Assembly: GCA_026391215.1 (NCBI GenBank)
Contig: JAPLDX010000040.1
Span: 1 to 62,185, forward strand
DNA from: Bacteroidia bacterium
GTDB taxonomy: Bacteria > Bacteroidota > Bacteroidia > Bacteroidales > VadinHA17
Length of the DNA: 62,185 nucleotides
Direction: 5' to 3'
Positions 8,910 through 16,913 of this stretch are shown piece by piece. Below the pieces are notes generated by a model that did no database searches, had not been told where the DNA came from, and saw nothing but the letters and a program-made list of their open reading frames with translations. Each line of letters begins with the position of its first letter. The stretch's first letter is position 1. A program made the position numbers and the translations under genes.

Positions 8910-9389
8910 CTAGTAATTATTCCAAACCCTCAGGTACCTTCCGTCGAAACTGGTTCTGTAATTTTTCAAAGGGTATTGTCCGGGGCCTGAAGATGGCGTT
9001 CCGAATGAGAAAAGCTCATAATAGGTGCTGCATTTAGGGCAGATTGCCTGGGTAAAGTCAACATTCACTTTTATGCTGAGTTCGCTGATGGCATAATCAT
9101 GAGGACATGTACGGTCATATGCATTAAATTCTTCCTGCATAGACCTGTAAATGATAATGCCATTTCCATCAAATCCTCCGGCATATTTCCTGTCAATGAT
9201 CTTCATGTCATTCGCATCTACAATAACAGAGCCGGTTAAAGTTTCAAGAGAAGGATAGTCAAGAATGTCAATTGTGAATTCTATATATTCATCAGGAATA
9301 ACATCATTCTTGTTTCTCTCGCATGAAACGAGTAAAAAAACAATGGCTGAAGAAATAAAAAAATATCTTATTTTTGATCCTGTTGCCAT
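8910..9389 (-). CDS. Rieske-like iron-sulfur lipoprotein with altered ligand motif
   Basis: From the chosen ATG at 9389 the product is 159 aa and starts with a clean lipoprotein signal: basic start, hydrophobic stretch, then LLVSC with the acylated Cys at residue 23. The upstream in-frame start at 9419 would add 10 residues ahead of the signal and is less likely. The C-terminal half resembles a Rieske [2Fe-2S] fold: C95-P-H97, 19 residues, then C117-P-K-C120, followed by a G-P-x-x-x-P-L-x-x-Y segment like the proline loop of Rieske proteins. Classical Rieske centres need C-x-H...C-x-x-H; here the last ligand position is Cys. The protein is probably tethered to a membrane facing the periplasm. 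Its partner is unknown and no redox gene lies beside it. Confidence 0.65.
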   Translation of the reverse strand: MATGSKIRYFFISSAIVFLLVSCERNKNDVIPDEYIEFTIDILDYPSLETLTGSVIVDANDMKIIDRKYAGGFDGNGIIIYRSMQEEFNAYDRTCPHDYAISELSIKVNVDFTQAICPKCSTYYELFSFGTPSSGPGQYPLKNYRTSFDGRYLRVWNNY

Positions 9390-9472
9390 CCCGGGAAAAT
9401 TATGGTACAAAATTAGCATTAACCCCGGGATAAGTAACGATACTTGTTACTGATTATTATAATTACAATAAA

Positions 9473-9865
9473 ATGAATCGATTGTCAGCCTTTAAGTATC
9501 TGCTTGCAATGCTGGTTTTTATCCTGGCTGTTTCAGTATGCAATGCATATCCGGTTATCAATGGGAATGTTTCAGGGAATGGAAGTGAAATGGTCAATGC
9601 TCCGCAATCACGGAAAAAGAAGGCTAAAATAAAAAGGCCTGTGAGTGCTGAAAAAGCTCAAAAAGCGGCAGATGCAAAGGATAAGAAGCGGAAAAAGGAT
9701 TCGGAAAAATATATTAAGGAGAACCAGAAAAGGTCAATCGAAATACAAACGCCTGAAGTTCAGGAGCGTATGAAGCAGAATGTCAAGGATGCAGATGCCC
9801 GGTACAAGGACAAGAAGAAAAACAGTACGGCGAGGACCAAAAAAGCAGGAAAGAAGTACAGATAG
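9473..9865 (+). CDS. Small secreted, highly basic protein of unknown function
   Basis: This 130-aa protein has a clear signal peptide (residues about 1-25, hydrophobic core LLAMLVFILAVSV, likely cleavage after C-N-A). It is followed by an almost entirely charged mature part rich in Lys, Arg, Asp and Glu with no predicted hydrophobic core, probably helical or disordered. No family is recognised. It is divergent from the Rieske-like lipoprotein, with 83 bp between the starts, and upstream of greA, which has its own promoter. The codon use and signal peptide support a real gene. The function could be envelope or nucleic-acid binding, but nothing in the sequence decides this. Confidence 0.6.
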   Translation: MNRLSAFKYLLAMLVFILAVSVCNAYPVINGNVSGNGSEMVNAPQSRKKKAKIKRPVSAEKAQKAADAKDKKRKKDSEKYIKENQKRSIEIQTPEVQERMKQNVKDADARYKDKKKNSTARTKKAGKKYR

Positions 9866-9896
9866 CATATGTAAATCACTAATTTCCAGTAATATT

Positions 9897-9928
9897 TTTG
9901 TTTTTGTTTTAAAAATTTTTTATTTTTG
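9897..9928 (+). promoter_or_regulatory. Promoter for greA (TTTG-20-TATTTTTG)
   Basis: TTTG at 9897-9900 and TATTTTTG at 9921-9928 are separated by 20 bp, matching the Bacteroidota sigma-A promoter form. Transcription would begin near 9935, downstream of the first in-frame start at 9932. This supports the ATG at 9989 as the greA start. Confidence 0.65.
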
Positions 9929-9988
9929 TAATTGAAGAGTTCCGGAAACCCCGGGATTCTTCTCTTTTTTACATTGCTTAGGAGAATA

Positions 9989-10462
9989 ATGGCAGATATT
10001 TTATACGTAACGGAAGAAGGTCTTCAAAAGCTAAAAGAAGAGCTTGATAAACTCAGGATTGATGAGAGACCCATGATCGCCAGGCTGATATCTGATGCCA
10101 GGGATAAGGGGGATCTTACTGAAAATGCAGAATATTCAGCAGCAAAGGAAGAACAGGGCATGCTTGAGATGAAAATCGCCAGGCTTGAGGATATTATCTC
10201 AAGATCAAGATTAATAGACGGATCCAAAATTGACTCTAAAACCGTCAGGATATTAAACAAGGTAAGAATCAGGAATAAGCAGACTAACAAAGAGATGGAA
10301 TACCAGCTTGTACCTGAGAGCGAGGCTGATTTCAAGCTAGGCAAGATTGCCGTCAGTTCACCGATTGCCCAGGGGCTAATGGGCAGAACGGTGGGCGAAA
10401 TAATTAAAATCAAAGTCCCTTCCGGGATAATACCAATTGAGATTATTTCTATCTCTGTGTAA
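9989..10462 (+). CDS. greA: Transcription elongation factor GreA
   Basis: From ATG 9989 the product is 157 aa, the standard GreA length. It has an N-terminal coiled coil (YVTEEGLQKLKEELDKL onward) with the tip motif DARDKGDLTENAEY that carries the acidic residues used to stimulate RNA cleavage by stalled RNA polymerase. The C-terminal FKBP-like domain ends in GEIIKIKVPSG. The start was chosen over an upstream one because it matches the family, follows an AGGAGA sequence, and lies within the predicted transcript. The stop is 10 bp before the HIT gene, so the two are probably one operon. Confidence 0.95.
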   Translation: MADILYVTEEGLQKLKEELDKLRIDERPMIARLISDARDKGDLTENAEYSAAKEEQGMLEMKIARLEDIISRSRLIDGSKIDSKTVRILNKVRIRNKQTNKEMEYQLVPESEADFKLGKIAVSSPIAQGLMGRTVGEIIKIKVPSGIIPIEIISISV

Positions 10463-10472
10463 TATATACATT

Positions 10473-10871
10473 ATGACAACTATTTTTTCAAAGATCATAA
10501 AGGGCGAGATACCCTGTTATAAGATCGCTGAAGATAACAGGTATTTTGCCTTTCTTGATATAAATCCCCTGAAAGCAGGTCATACACTCGTTGTCCCCAA
10601 ACAGGAAACGGATTACGTTTTTGATCTCGATGATGATCAGCTGGCAGGACTGATGGTTTTTTCAAAGAAAGTGGCTGCAGCAATTAAATCTGTGATCCCC
10701 TGTAATCGTATAGCCATAGCTGTTGTAGGTATTGAAGTGCCGCATGCTCATGTTCACCTTATTCCAATGGATACCATGAACGATATTAACTTCAGAAATC
10801 CAAAGCTCAAATTTACTCCGGAGGAGTTTAAGGAAATCGCTGAAAAAATAAGCAGCAAAGTAATCCTGTAA
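10473..10871 (+). CDS. HIT family nucleotide hydrolase
   Basis: The product is 132 aa from ATG 10473. It begins TIFSKIIKGEIPCYKI, typical of the Hint/HinT branch, and contains the histidine triad HAHVHLIP near residue 90. Such proteins hydrolyse AMP-linked nucleotides such as adenosine phosphoramidates, via the central His, in the cytoplasm. An upstream start at 10437 would overlap greA and is not needed by the family alignment. Its position directly after greA suggests co-transcription. Confidence 0.93.
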   Translation: MTTIFSKIIKGEIPCYKIAEDNRYFAFLDINPLKAGHTLVVPKQETDYVFDLDDDQLAGLMVFSKKVAAAIKSVIPCNRIAIAVVGIEVPHAHVHLIPMDTMNDINFRNPKLKFTPEEFKEIAEKISSKVIL

Positions 10872-10913
10872 TATTTGTTTCCATTATCTTTATAGTATAA
10901 TTCAGCTCGCTGC

Positions 10914-11615
10914 ATGAGTTATCTGTATGATCTGTGGGACGATTTCATAAGTCTTCTTTTTCCGAGGCTTTGCTATGCCTGTGGAAATCATCTTTCAAGA
11001 AATGAAAACCTCATATGTACGGAATGTTACATTTTAATTCCCAGAACAGGTTATCATCTTGAGCCGGACAATCCTGTAGAAAAACTATTCTGGGGAAGAT
11101 GCAGGATAGAGAAAGCCGCCGCTTTTTCATTTTACAATAAGGGAAGCCGTATTAGAAATCTCATACATAATCTTAAATATAAGGGAATCAGGGATGTAGG
11201 ATACGAGCTTGGCAGGATTTACGGAGAGACACTTAAAAATTCAGATTTTACCGATGATATTGATATTATAATTCCGGTACCTCTTCATCCTTCAAAAAAA
11301 CGGATCAGGGGATTTAATCAGAGCGATATTATTTCACAAGGTCTTTCTGAAGCCACAGGCCTGCCAATCGATAAATTATTGCTATCAAGAATAACAGTCA
11401 GCAGCACCCAGACAAAAAAGTCAAGATACGAGCGATGGACAAATGTTGAAGGAATTTTCAGTGTTGCTGATGTTGCAAACCTTAGAGGGAAGCATGTTCT
11501 GCTTGTTGATGATGTCATAACTACAGGCTCAACCATTGAATCATGTGCAACCGAATTGCTTAAAACAGAAGGAGTAAGGGTAAGTGTTGTGGCATTGGCG
11601 GTAGCCCCTGCATGA
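10914..11615 (+). CDS. ComF-family phosphoribosyltransferase-like protein
   Basis: This 233-aa protein has an N-terminal four-cysteine zinc-finger-like segment (C-Y-A-C near residue 20 and C-T-E-C near 40). A PRTase domain follows, with IIPVPLHPSKKRIRGFNQS near 125 and the PRPP-binding loop VLLVDDVITTGSTI near 200. ComF/GntX proteins take part in DNA uptake and recombination in naturally competent bacteria; the enzymatic role is unclear. No other competence gene is nearby. The stop is 8 bp from the convergent ruvC stop. Confidence 0.9.
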   Translation: MSYLYDLWDDFISLLFPRLCYACGNHLSRNENLICTECYILIPRTGYHLEPDNPVEKLFWGRCRIEKAAAFSFYNKGSRIRNLIHNLKYKGIRDVGYELGRIYGETLKNSDFTDDIDIIIPVPLHPSKKRIRGFNQSDIISQGLSEATGLPIDKLLLSRITVSSTQTKKSRYERWTNVEGIFSVADVANLRGKHVLLVDDVITTGSTIESCATELLKTEGVRVSVVALAVAPA

Positions 11616-11623
11616 AAACGGGA

Positions 11624-12175
11624 TCATTTTACCCTTCCCGGATTTTTCTTCATAAAATCTTTCCAGCCAGAGTAAGCTTTTTTACTCTGCGGATTCCCTG
11701 TCTGATAAAAATGGCATAATGCAGCTGCAAGGCCATCTGTTGCATCGAGTTTGATTGACTCTCCTTTAAATTTGAGAATATGCATCAACATGGCGGCCAC
11801 CTGTTCCTTGGAAGCTGCTCCCTGCCCTGTTATTGACATTTTTATTTTTCGCGGAGCATATTCATAAATCGGAAGCGAACGTGAAAGGGCAGCGGCTATG
11901 GCTGCTCCCTGTGCCCTTCCAAGCTTCAACATCGATTGGACATTCTTGCCGTAGAAAGGAGCCTCTATTGCCAGCTCATCCGGGTGGTATTCCTCAATTA
12001 TCCCCAGCGTCCTGTCGAAAATATGCTTAAGCTTCAGGTAATGGTCGCCTAATTTCGATAATTCAATCGCACCTATGGCAATAAGCTCAGGACTATTGCC
12101 TGTTGCCCTTATTACACCATAGCCTGTAATATTTGTCCCGGGGTCGATGCCAAGGATTATTCTTTGGATAGGCAT
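11624..12175 (-). CDS. ruvC: Holliday junction endonuclease RuvC
   Basis: This 183-aa protein is an RNase H-fold resolvase that cuts Holliday junctions with RuvAB. The catalytic acids are visible: Asp in ILGIDPGTN near residue 10, Glu in AIEAPFYGKN near 70, and the Asp pair in KLDATDGLAAAL near 143-146. A short basic tail ends the protein. The ATG shares its first base with the stop of the upstream S41 peptidase gene (TAATG), so translation is probably coupled. Confidence 0.94.
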   Translation of the reverse strand: MPIQRIILGIDPGTNITGYGVIRATGNSPELIAIGAIELSKLGDHYLKLKHIFDRTLGIIEEYHPDELAIEAPFYGKNVQSMLKLGRAQGAAIAAALSRSLPIYEYAPRKIKMSITGQGAASKEQVAAMLMHILKFKGESIKLDATDGLAAALCHFYQTGNPQSKKAYSGWKDFMKKNPGRVK

Positions 12176-13470
12176 TATTTTCTGATTACAAAAGCATTGT
12201 TCATCCAGGAAGGTTTTTCCGAGAACTGTGCATAACGGCTGAATTTTTCAGCTCCCTTGCCTGTGAAGGATCCTGTCTGAAGCCATGAGATAGCTTCCTT
12301 AAGGCACTCCTCATTACGGTCATCAAAATCATGTGCGATATCATCCGTTGCAACTTTTGTCGGAACCATACCGTCATAATACTCGCCTTCATTGGCTGAG
12401 TTCACAATTTTAAAAGTAACAGGCCAGAAGAAATACTTCTTTTTGCAGATCCACCCGTTCATTCCCATGGGCTTTCCTAGTGTTGTGTCACCAATACTGA
12501 TCAGATTAAGGTGAGGTTTCAGTCCGTTCATTACAGCTTCACTGGCAGAAGCTGTGAGGCGGGTGGTTATTACCGCAAGTCTTGGTAATGAAAGCGGATA
12601 TGAAGTTTTTTGAAATGCGAATGTATTATTTGCTGACTGAGATTTAGCATTGTAGGACAATTTGGCAAATGTTGTACCAGTTATCGAGTTACCTGCTATA
12701 TAGCTTGCAAGCTGTTGTGCAATATAGAGGTATCCTCCTGAATTATACCTTAGATCAACTATAAGATCCTTAACATTATTTGCCTGGAAGAAAGCAAAAG
12801 CTGTTTCCAGCTCACCTTCTGATGGTTCTATAAAAGATTCAAAAACGAGATGTCCTGTTATCCCTGATGAAAGATGAAGGGTATCATATAGTATTACGGT
12901 ATTAATAGTAAAGCTTTGTTTTGTGGAAGAAATTGTCACTTCCGTTCCGTCCGGCTTCTGGAAAATGAATGCATTTGTTACACCGGCTGTTGATGGCCCT
13001 ATAGCATTTTGATATGCCTCTCCGTCATTTGCAAGCAGTATCTGTGCTATGTCATATCCGTTGATCTTTTTTACTATCCAGCCGCGGCGTACTCCCTCCA
13101 GATAAAGTGGAGAATTATTATAGATCATTGCAATTCTGGCGTTCAATGATTTGTCGAGGCCTATCCTGAAACCATGTCCTACAAATGTTCCTCCCATCTC
13201 AGCTATAAATTCATCATAATCGGCGACAAAACTCCATTTGTCCATTTCTTTATATCTCATTGCTTCAAGGAGTTCATACGGATTTGGATAATTTATCCTT
13301 TCGACTGCAGGCATCAAATTGAACCAGTAATACCATTGTTTCATTATATAATACAGAGTATCCCTGGCCATGGCTGGCACACCATCGGTAGTAATAGGAT
13401 CAGGCTCATCTTTTTTGCATGAGCCTAATAAGGTAAGTACTATCAGAAGGAGAGGAAGTAACTTCTTCAT
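12175..13470 (-). CDS. S41 family C-terminal-processing-type peptidase, lipoprotein
   Basis: This 431-aa protein starts with a lipoprotein signal ending LTLLGSC (Cys18). It has a helical N-terminal region, a PDZ-like segment (GHGFRIGLDKS to VKKINGYDIAQIL), and an S41 catalytic domain with LIVDLRYNSGGYL and TASASEAVMNGL, which supplies the nucleophile Ser. It resembles the Bacteroidota S41 peptidases that act in the periplasm on exported proteins. The gene overlaps ruvC by one base and is 37 bp downstream of the DMT transporter gene, so the three may be one transcript. The substrate is unknown. Confidence 0.88.
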   Translation of the reverse strand: MKKLLPLLLIVLTLLGSCKKDEPDPITTDGVPAMARDTLYYIMKQWYYWFNLMPAVERINYPNPYELLEAMRYKEMDKWSFVADYDEFIAEMGGTFVGHGFRIGLDKSLNARIAMIYNNSPLYLEGVRRGWIVKKINGYDIAQILLANDGEAYQNAIGPSTAGVTNAFIFQKPDGTEVTISSTKQSFTINTVILYDTLHLSSGITGHLVFESFIEPSEGELETAFAFFQANNVKDLIVDLRYNSGGYLYIAQQLASYIAGNSITGTTFAKLSYNAKSQSANNTFAFQKTSYPLSLPRLAVITTRLTASASEAVMNGLKPHLNLISIGDTTLGKPMGMNGWICKKKYFFWPVTFKIVNSANEGEYYDGMVPTKVATDDIAHDFDDRNEECLKEAISWLQTGSFTGKGAEKFSRYAQFSEKPSWMNNAFVIRK

Positions 13471-13507
13471 TAATTTTCTATGCTTTTAAGGATTCAAAGT
13501 TAATAAT

Positions 13508-14398
13508 TTATCCCTTTACCGGCTTGCGGTTCTGGATCCAAATTCCGGCAACGATCAGAACCAGACCGACAGGAGTCGTATAATAAACGGGTTCATGGAG
13601 GATAAAGTGTACAAATACCAGGGAAAGAAATGGTGCAAGATATACCAGGGTGCTGACCTTATCTGTTGAAGGTGCCAGCTGAAGTGCTTTCAGCCAGAAA
13701 AAGAATGTCAGTCCCATTTCAAAAATGCCGACATATACCGCAGCAGCAATTCCCCTGAAGCCTGATCCTGCCGGAATCCAGTCTCCTGTCACAAGCATTG
13801 CTATTATCAGGTAAACAGATCCAAAAAAGAAATTAAGAAACAACTTTACAGCTTCGTCCCTCTTGTCCCTGACATTCAGGATAAAATAAAATGCCCAGAA
13901 AAACGAACTGCCTGTGGCAAGCAATACACCTTTCAGGTCAGAATGGGCATTATCAAACAATTTTCCCTGCGAAGAAATGATATAAACTCCTGCAAAACAT
14001 ATAAATAGAGAAATGAAGCTTTTGCTCTTTATTTTTTGTCCGAGTATCGGAACTGAGAGAAATACAAGAATTATCGGCCAGATCATATTCAGCGGCTGGG
14101 CTATCTGTGCAGGGAGCAGCTGGTATGCTTTCAGAAGGATCAGGTAGTACAGAAAAGGATTAATAAGTCCAAGAAGCGCTGAGTGCAGGAGTTCTTTGCG
14201 GGAGGTCTTTTTGATCAGGTCAATCTTCCTGCCTGATATGAGGATGACGAAAAGGACTGCTGTTGAGGTGAAGGTTGCAATCGCCAGCATATGAAGAATA
14301 CTGAGCTCACCCAGGCTGATCTTGAAGGCTGTCGGGACAGTTGACCAGAAGAGTATGGCCAGCAAGGCATAAATATAGGATTGCCGGGTTTTGTCCAT
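13508..14398 (-). CDS. DMT superfamily transporter (EamA domains)
   Basis: This 296-aa integral membrane protein has about ten hydrophobic segments in two repeats of five, the EamA/RhaT pattern. Features include the FWSTVPTAFKISLG opening and the PLNMIWPIILVFLSVPILGQKI segment at the end of the first repeat. Proteins of this type export amino acids or other small metabolites. The substrate cannot be read from the sequence. A repeat element lies between its start and the serS stop. Confidence 0.9.
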   Translation of the reverse strand: MDKTRQSYIYALLAILFWSTVPTAFKISLGELSILHMLAIATFTSTAVLFVILISGRKIDLIKKTSRKELLHSALLGLINPFLYYLILLKAYQLLPAQIAQPLNMIWPIILVFLSVPILGQKIKSKSFISLFICFAGVYIISSQGKLFDNAHSDLKGVLLATGSSFFWAFYFILNVRDKRDEAVKLFLNFFFGSVYLIIAMLVTGDWIPAGSGFRGIAAAVYVGIFEMGLTFFFWLKALQLAPSTDKVSTLVYLAPFLSLVFVHFILHEPVYYTTPVGLVLIVAGIWIQNRKPVKG

Positions 14399-14423
14399 TG
14401 AGTAGAATCCTCCATTCTTCTTT

Positions 14424-14518
14424 TTACCCCCCTATCCCCCTAAAGGGGGGCTATAAACCCCTCTGAATATCAGTTAGTTATGGGTTTTAACCCCCCTTTA
14501 GGGGGGCAGGGGGGTTAA
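14424..14518. repeat. C/G-rich palindromic repeat, copy 2 (variant)
   Basis: The element has the same plan as copy 1 with a different core. Hairpin CCCCCTAAAGGGGG lies near 14436-14450 and hairpin CCCCCCTTTAGGGGGG at 14491-14506. An AT-rich spacer separates them, and outer CCCCCC and GGGGGG tracts flank them. The serS stop codon (14515-14517) lies inside its right end. Confidence 0.75.
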
Positions 14519-15789
14519 TTTATTATCTCGAATCCCGTGTAGGGTACAAGTACCCCGGGGATTTTAATTCCGGCCTCGCTCTGATTGTTCTCAAGCAATG
14601 CAGCCACAATTCTTGGCAGTGCGAGGGCACTGCCGTTAAGTGTATGTACAAGCCGTGTTTGTTTATCGCCTTTTTCCTTAAACCTGCATTTCAGCCTGTT
14701 GGCCTGGAAAGACTCAAAATTTGATACAGAGCTGACTTCCAGCCATCTTTTCTGAGCAGCTGACCAGACCTCGAAATCATAGGTAAGGGCTGAAGTGAAT
14801 GACATATCTCCGCCACAGAGCTTTAATATACGGTATGGAAGGTCAAGCTTGATAATCAGGCTCTCCACGTGGTTCACCATATCTTCAAGAGACTTATATG
14901 ATTTGTCCGGATGTGCAATCTGGACAATTTCGACCTTATCGAACTGATGGAGCCTGTTAAGCCCTCTTACATGGGCGCCCCATGAACCGGCTTCCCTCCT
15001 GAAGCACGGTGTGTAGGCAATGTTCATGACAGGAAGGTCTTCAGCGCTCAGGATCACATCCCTGTAAATATTTGTCACTGGTACCTCGGCAGTAGGGATC
15101 AGGTAAAAATTATCAATGCCTACATGGTACATCTGTCCTTCTTTATCCGGAAGTTGTCCGGTACCAAAGCCGGAATCTTCATTAACTAAGATCGGTGGTA
15201 AGACTTCATTGTATCCTGCTTTGGTTCCCTCGTCAAGGAAAAAGCTTATCAGCGCCCTCTCAAGCCTGGCACCCTTGCCCTTGTAAACAGGAAAACCTGC
15301 TCCTGTAAGCTTAATTCCAAGATCAAAATCAATTATGTCATATTTCTTTATAAGGTCCCAGTGAGGCAGAAAAGTATCAGGAACATCAATAATCGCTCCG
15401 CCTTTCTTCACTATTACATTATTATCTGCTCCGTGTCCTGCTGGTACAGATTCATGCGGCAGGTTGGGCAGACGTACAATTTCATTCTTCAGATCGTTAT
15501 CGATAGGTATCAGCTTCTCTGACAGGGTCCTGATCTCCTCTTTAAGCCTGTAGGTATTTTCCTTGGCTGCTTCAGCTTCACTTTTTTTACCATTTTTTAT
15601 CAGGGCTCCGATCTCTTTTGATATGCGGTTCATTTCAGCCTGCATAGTGTCAGATCTGGATATTATCTCGCGGCGTGATGAATCAAGCAACAGGATCTTG
15701 TCAATTATCTCTTCTGCTTTGAAGTTTTTTATTTTGAGACGCTCAATGATAAAATCTCTTTCTTCGCGGATACGGTTAATAGTAAGCAT
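14515..15789 (-). CDS. serS: Seryl-tRNA synthetase
   Basis: From ATG 15789 the product is 424 aa. An N-terminal antiparallel coiled-coil arm (residues about 30-100) that grips tRNA-Ser is followed by the class II catalytic core. Motif 2 shows CFRREAGSWG and motif 3 shows NGSALALPRIVAALLENNQ. A TTG two codons upstream (15795) is a less likely start. The stop sits inside a repeat element. A rho-independent terminator separates this gene from rpmA upstream, so serS has its own promoter. Confidence 0.96.
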   Translation of the reverse strand: MLTINRIREERDFIIERLKIKNFKAEEIIDKILLLDSSRREIISRSDTMQAEMNRISKEIGALIKNGKKSEAEAAKENTYRLKEEIRTLSEKLIPIDNDLKNEIVRLPNLPHESVPAGHGADNNVIVKKGGAIIDVPDTFLPHWDLIKKYDIIDFDLGIKLTGAGFPVYKGKGARLERALISFFLDEGTKAGYNEVLPPILVNEDSGFGTGQLPDKEGQMYHVGIDNFYLIPTAEVPVTNIYRDVILSAEDLPVMNIAYTPCFRREAGSWGAHVRGLNRLHQFDKVEIVQIAHPDKSYKSLEDMVNHVESLIIKLDLPYRILKLCGGDMSFTSALTYDFEVWSAAQKRWLEVSSVSNFESFQANRLKCRFKEKGDKQTRLVHTLNGSALALPRIVAALLENNQSEAGIKIPGVLVPYTGFEIIN

Positions 15790-15840
15790 TTTCAATTATT
15801 ATTTAATAAAAAAGCAGGCTGATAAAAGCCCGCAGTAAAA

Positions 15841-15894
15841 GTATTAAAAAACTCCCGAAATTACTTTTCACTGTATGAAAAGAATTTCGGGAGT
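15841..15894 (-). terminator. Rho-independent terminator of the rplU-rpmA operon
   Basis: A long hairpin has arms ACTCCCGAAATT-AC-TTTTCA (15851-15870) and TGAAAAGAATTTCGGGAGT (15876-15894) and loop CTGTA. On the minus strand it is followed by TTTTTAATAC. It lies 23 bp after the rpmA stop. Confidence 0.88.
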
Positions 15895-15916
15895 ATGATT
15901 GCCTGAAGATATGTGG

Positions 15917-16177
15917 TTAATTGCTTACCGGTTTAACGGAAACGTATGATTTGTTATTCTTCTTTTTCCTGAATTCAACTTCTCCGTCTGCGAGAGCATA
16001 TAAGGTATGGTCTTTTCCAAGTCCGACATTAATACCGGGATTGTGTTTGGTACCTCTCTGGCGGACAATAATATTGCCGGCTTTCACAACGTTGCCACCG
16101 AAAAGCTTCACTCCCAGCCGTTTGCTCTGTGAATCACGACCGTTGCGCGAACTGCCTGCTCCTTTCTTGTGTGCCAT
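15917..16177 (-). CDS. rpmA: Ribosomal protein bL27
   Basis: The 86-aa product begins [20 protein letters not shown], the classic L27 N-terminus that reaches the peptidyl-transferase centre. It continues with the conserved [13 protein letters not shown] and GKDHTLYAL segments. It lacks the N-terminal propeptide found in Firmicutes. It is 35 bp downstream of rplU in the usual rplU-rpmA operon and is closed by a strong terminator. Confidence 0.97.
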   Translation of the reverse strand: MAHKKGAGSSRNGRDSQSKRLGVKLFGGNVVKAGNIIVRQRGTKHNPGINVGLGKDHTLYALADGEVEFRKKKNNKSYVSVKPVSN

Positions 16178-16212
16178 GGTTAATGATATTAAATATGATT
16201 ATTGATCTTATT

Positions 16213-16740
16213 CTAAGCTTTTCCTTTGGGAGATTTCTTCTCCGTGGATTTTTTTACTGCCGGTTTCTTTTCTGCAGTTTTCTTCCCGGCAGGTTTTTTT
16301 ACCTCAGCTTTTTCTTTCCTGGCGGCAGGCTTTTTGGTCTCTTTTTTCACGGTGCTCTTCTTTTCTGCAACCGGTTCAACAGCAACTTTAATGGCTTCTT
16401 TCTTAACAGCAGGTTTCTTCTGCGAAGTCTTCCCGTTAATGTTGATTATTTCAATCTGGGTGAAGTTCTGACGGTGTCCGTTCTTAATCCTGTAGCCTTT
16501 TTTCCTCTTTTTCTTGAATACGATAACTTTATCGCCTCTTACGTGATCAACTATCTTGCCTTCCACAAAAGAGTCTTTAACAACCGGTTCGCCTACTGAT
16601 ATTTTACCATCCTCCTCAACCAGCAGAACATGATCGAACTTTATATTCTTTCCTTCTTCAATATCCAGGCGATGAACAAAAATCTTCTTGCCTTCTTCTA
16701 CTTTAAACTGCTGACCTGCAATTTCTACGATAGCGTACAT
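16213..16740 (-). CDS. rplU: Ribosomal protein bL21 with long basic C-terminal tail
   Basis: Residues 1-103 are a complete L21 (MYAIVEIAGQQFKVEEGKK start, KRKKGYRIKNGHRQ with the conserved RNA-binding basic patch, FTQIEI end). Residues 104-175 are an added low-complexity tail that is about one third Lys and otherwise Ala, Glu, Pro, Thr and Ser, in repeated A-x-K-K-P-A-x-K-K units. Normal L21 stops near 103 residues. The tail is in frame and ends at a normal stop. It could bind rRNA or DNA or be simply disordered; no enzyme domain is present. The gene has a strong consensus promoter 29 bp upstream. Confidence 0.93.
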   Translation of the reverse strand: MYAIVEIAGQQFKVEEGKKIFVHRLDIEEGKNIKFDHVLLVEEDGKISVGEPVVKDSFVEGKIVDHVRGDKVIVFKKKRKKGYRIKNGHRQNFTQIEIININGKTSQKKPAVKKEAIKVAVEPVAEKKSTVKKETKKPAARKEKAEVKKPAGKKTAEKKPAVKKSTEKKSPKGKA

Positions 16741-16768
16741 TTCTTTTTATTAATTCATTTTCGGACTG

Positions 16769-16798
16769 CAAAGATATACAATTTCAATTATTTTCAAG
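16769..16798 (-). promoter_or_regulatory. Promoter of rplU-rpmA (TTG-18-TATCTTTG)
   Basis: On the minus strand, TTG (16797-16795) and TATCTTTG (16776-16769) are separated by 18 bp, a near-perfect Bacteroidota promoter. The predicted start leaves a leader of about 20 nt before the rplU ATG at 16740. Confidence 0.7.
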
Positions 16799-16831
16799 CC
16801 AATGAGTACAATTTTTTAGCAAAAAGGTTTT

Positions 16832-16868
16832 TTTGACCATCCATTTACTTCTATTATCTTTATATTTG
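16832..16868 (+). promoter_or_regulatory. Promoter of the bfn-thyA-folA operon
   Basis: TTTG at 16832-16835 is followed after 19 bp by TATCTTTA (16855-16862), which overlaps a second -7-like TATATTTG (16861-16868). Either would start the transcript about 40 nt before the nuclease ATG at 16914. Confidence 0.6.
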
Positions 16869-16913
16869 TCAGTGAGAAGTGTAACTCATGTTTATAGCGC
16901 ATAACTAATTGAT

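Noticed and set aside
9932..9988. Longer N-terminus for greA
   Set aside because: The extra 19 residues are not in the family and begin upstream of the predicted transcription start near 9935.
16129..16599. Open frames of 156 and 81 codons opposite the rplU tail
   Set aside because: They are the antisense of the Lys-rich L21 tail (AAG/AAA gives CTT/TTT), producing Phe/Leu-rich false membrane segments. rplU itself has a consensus promoter and family match.
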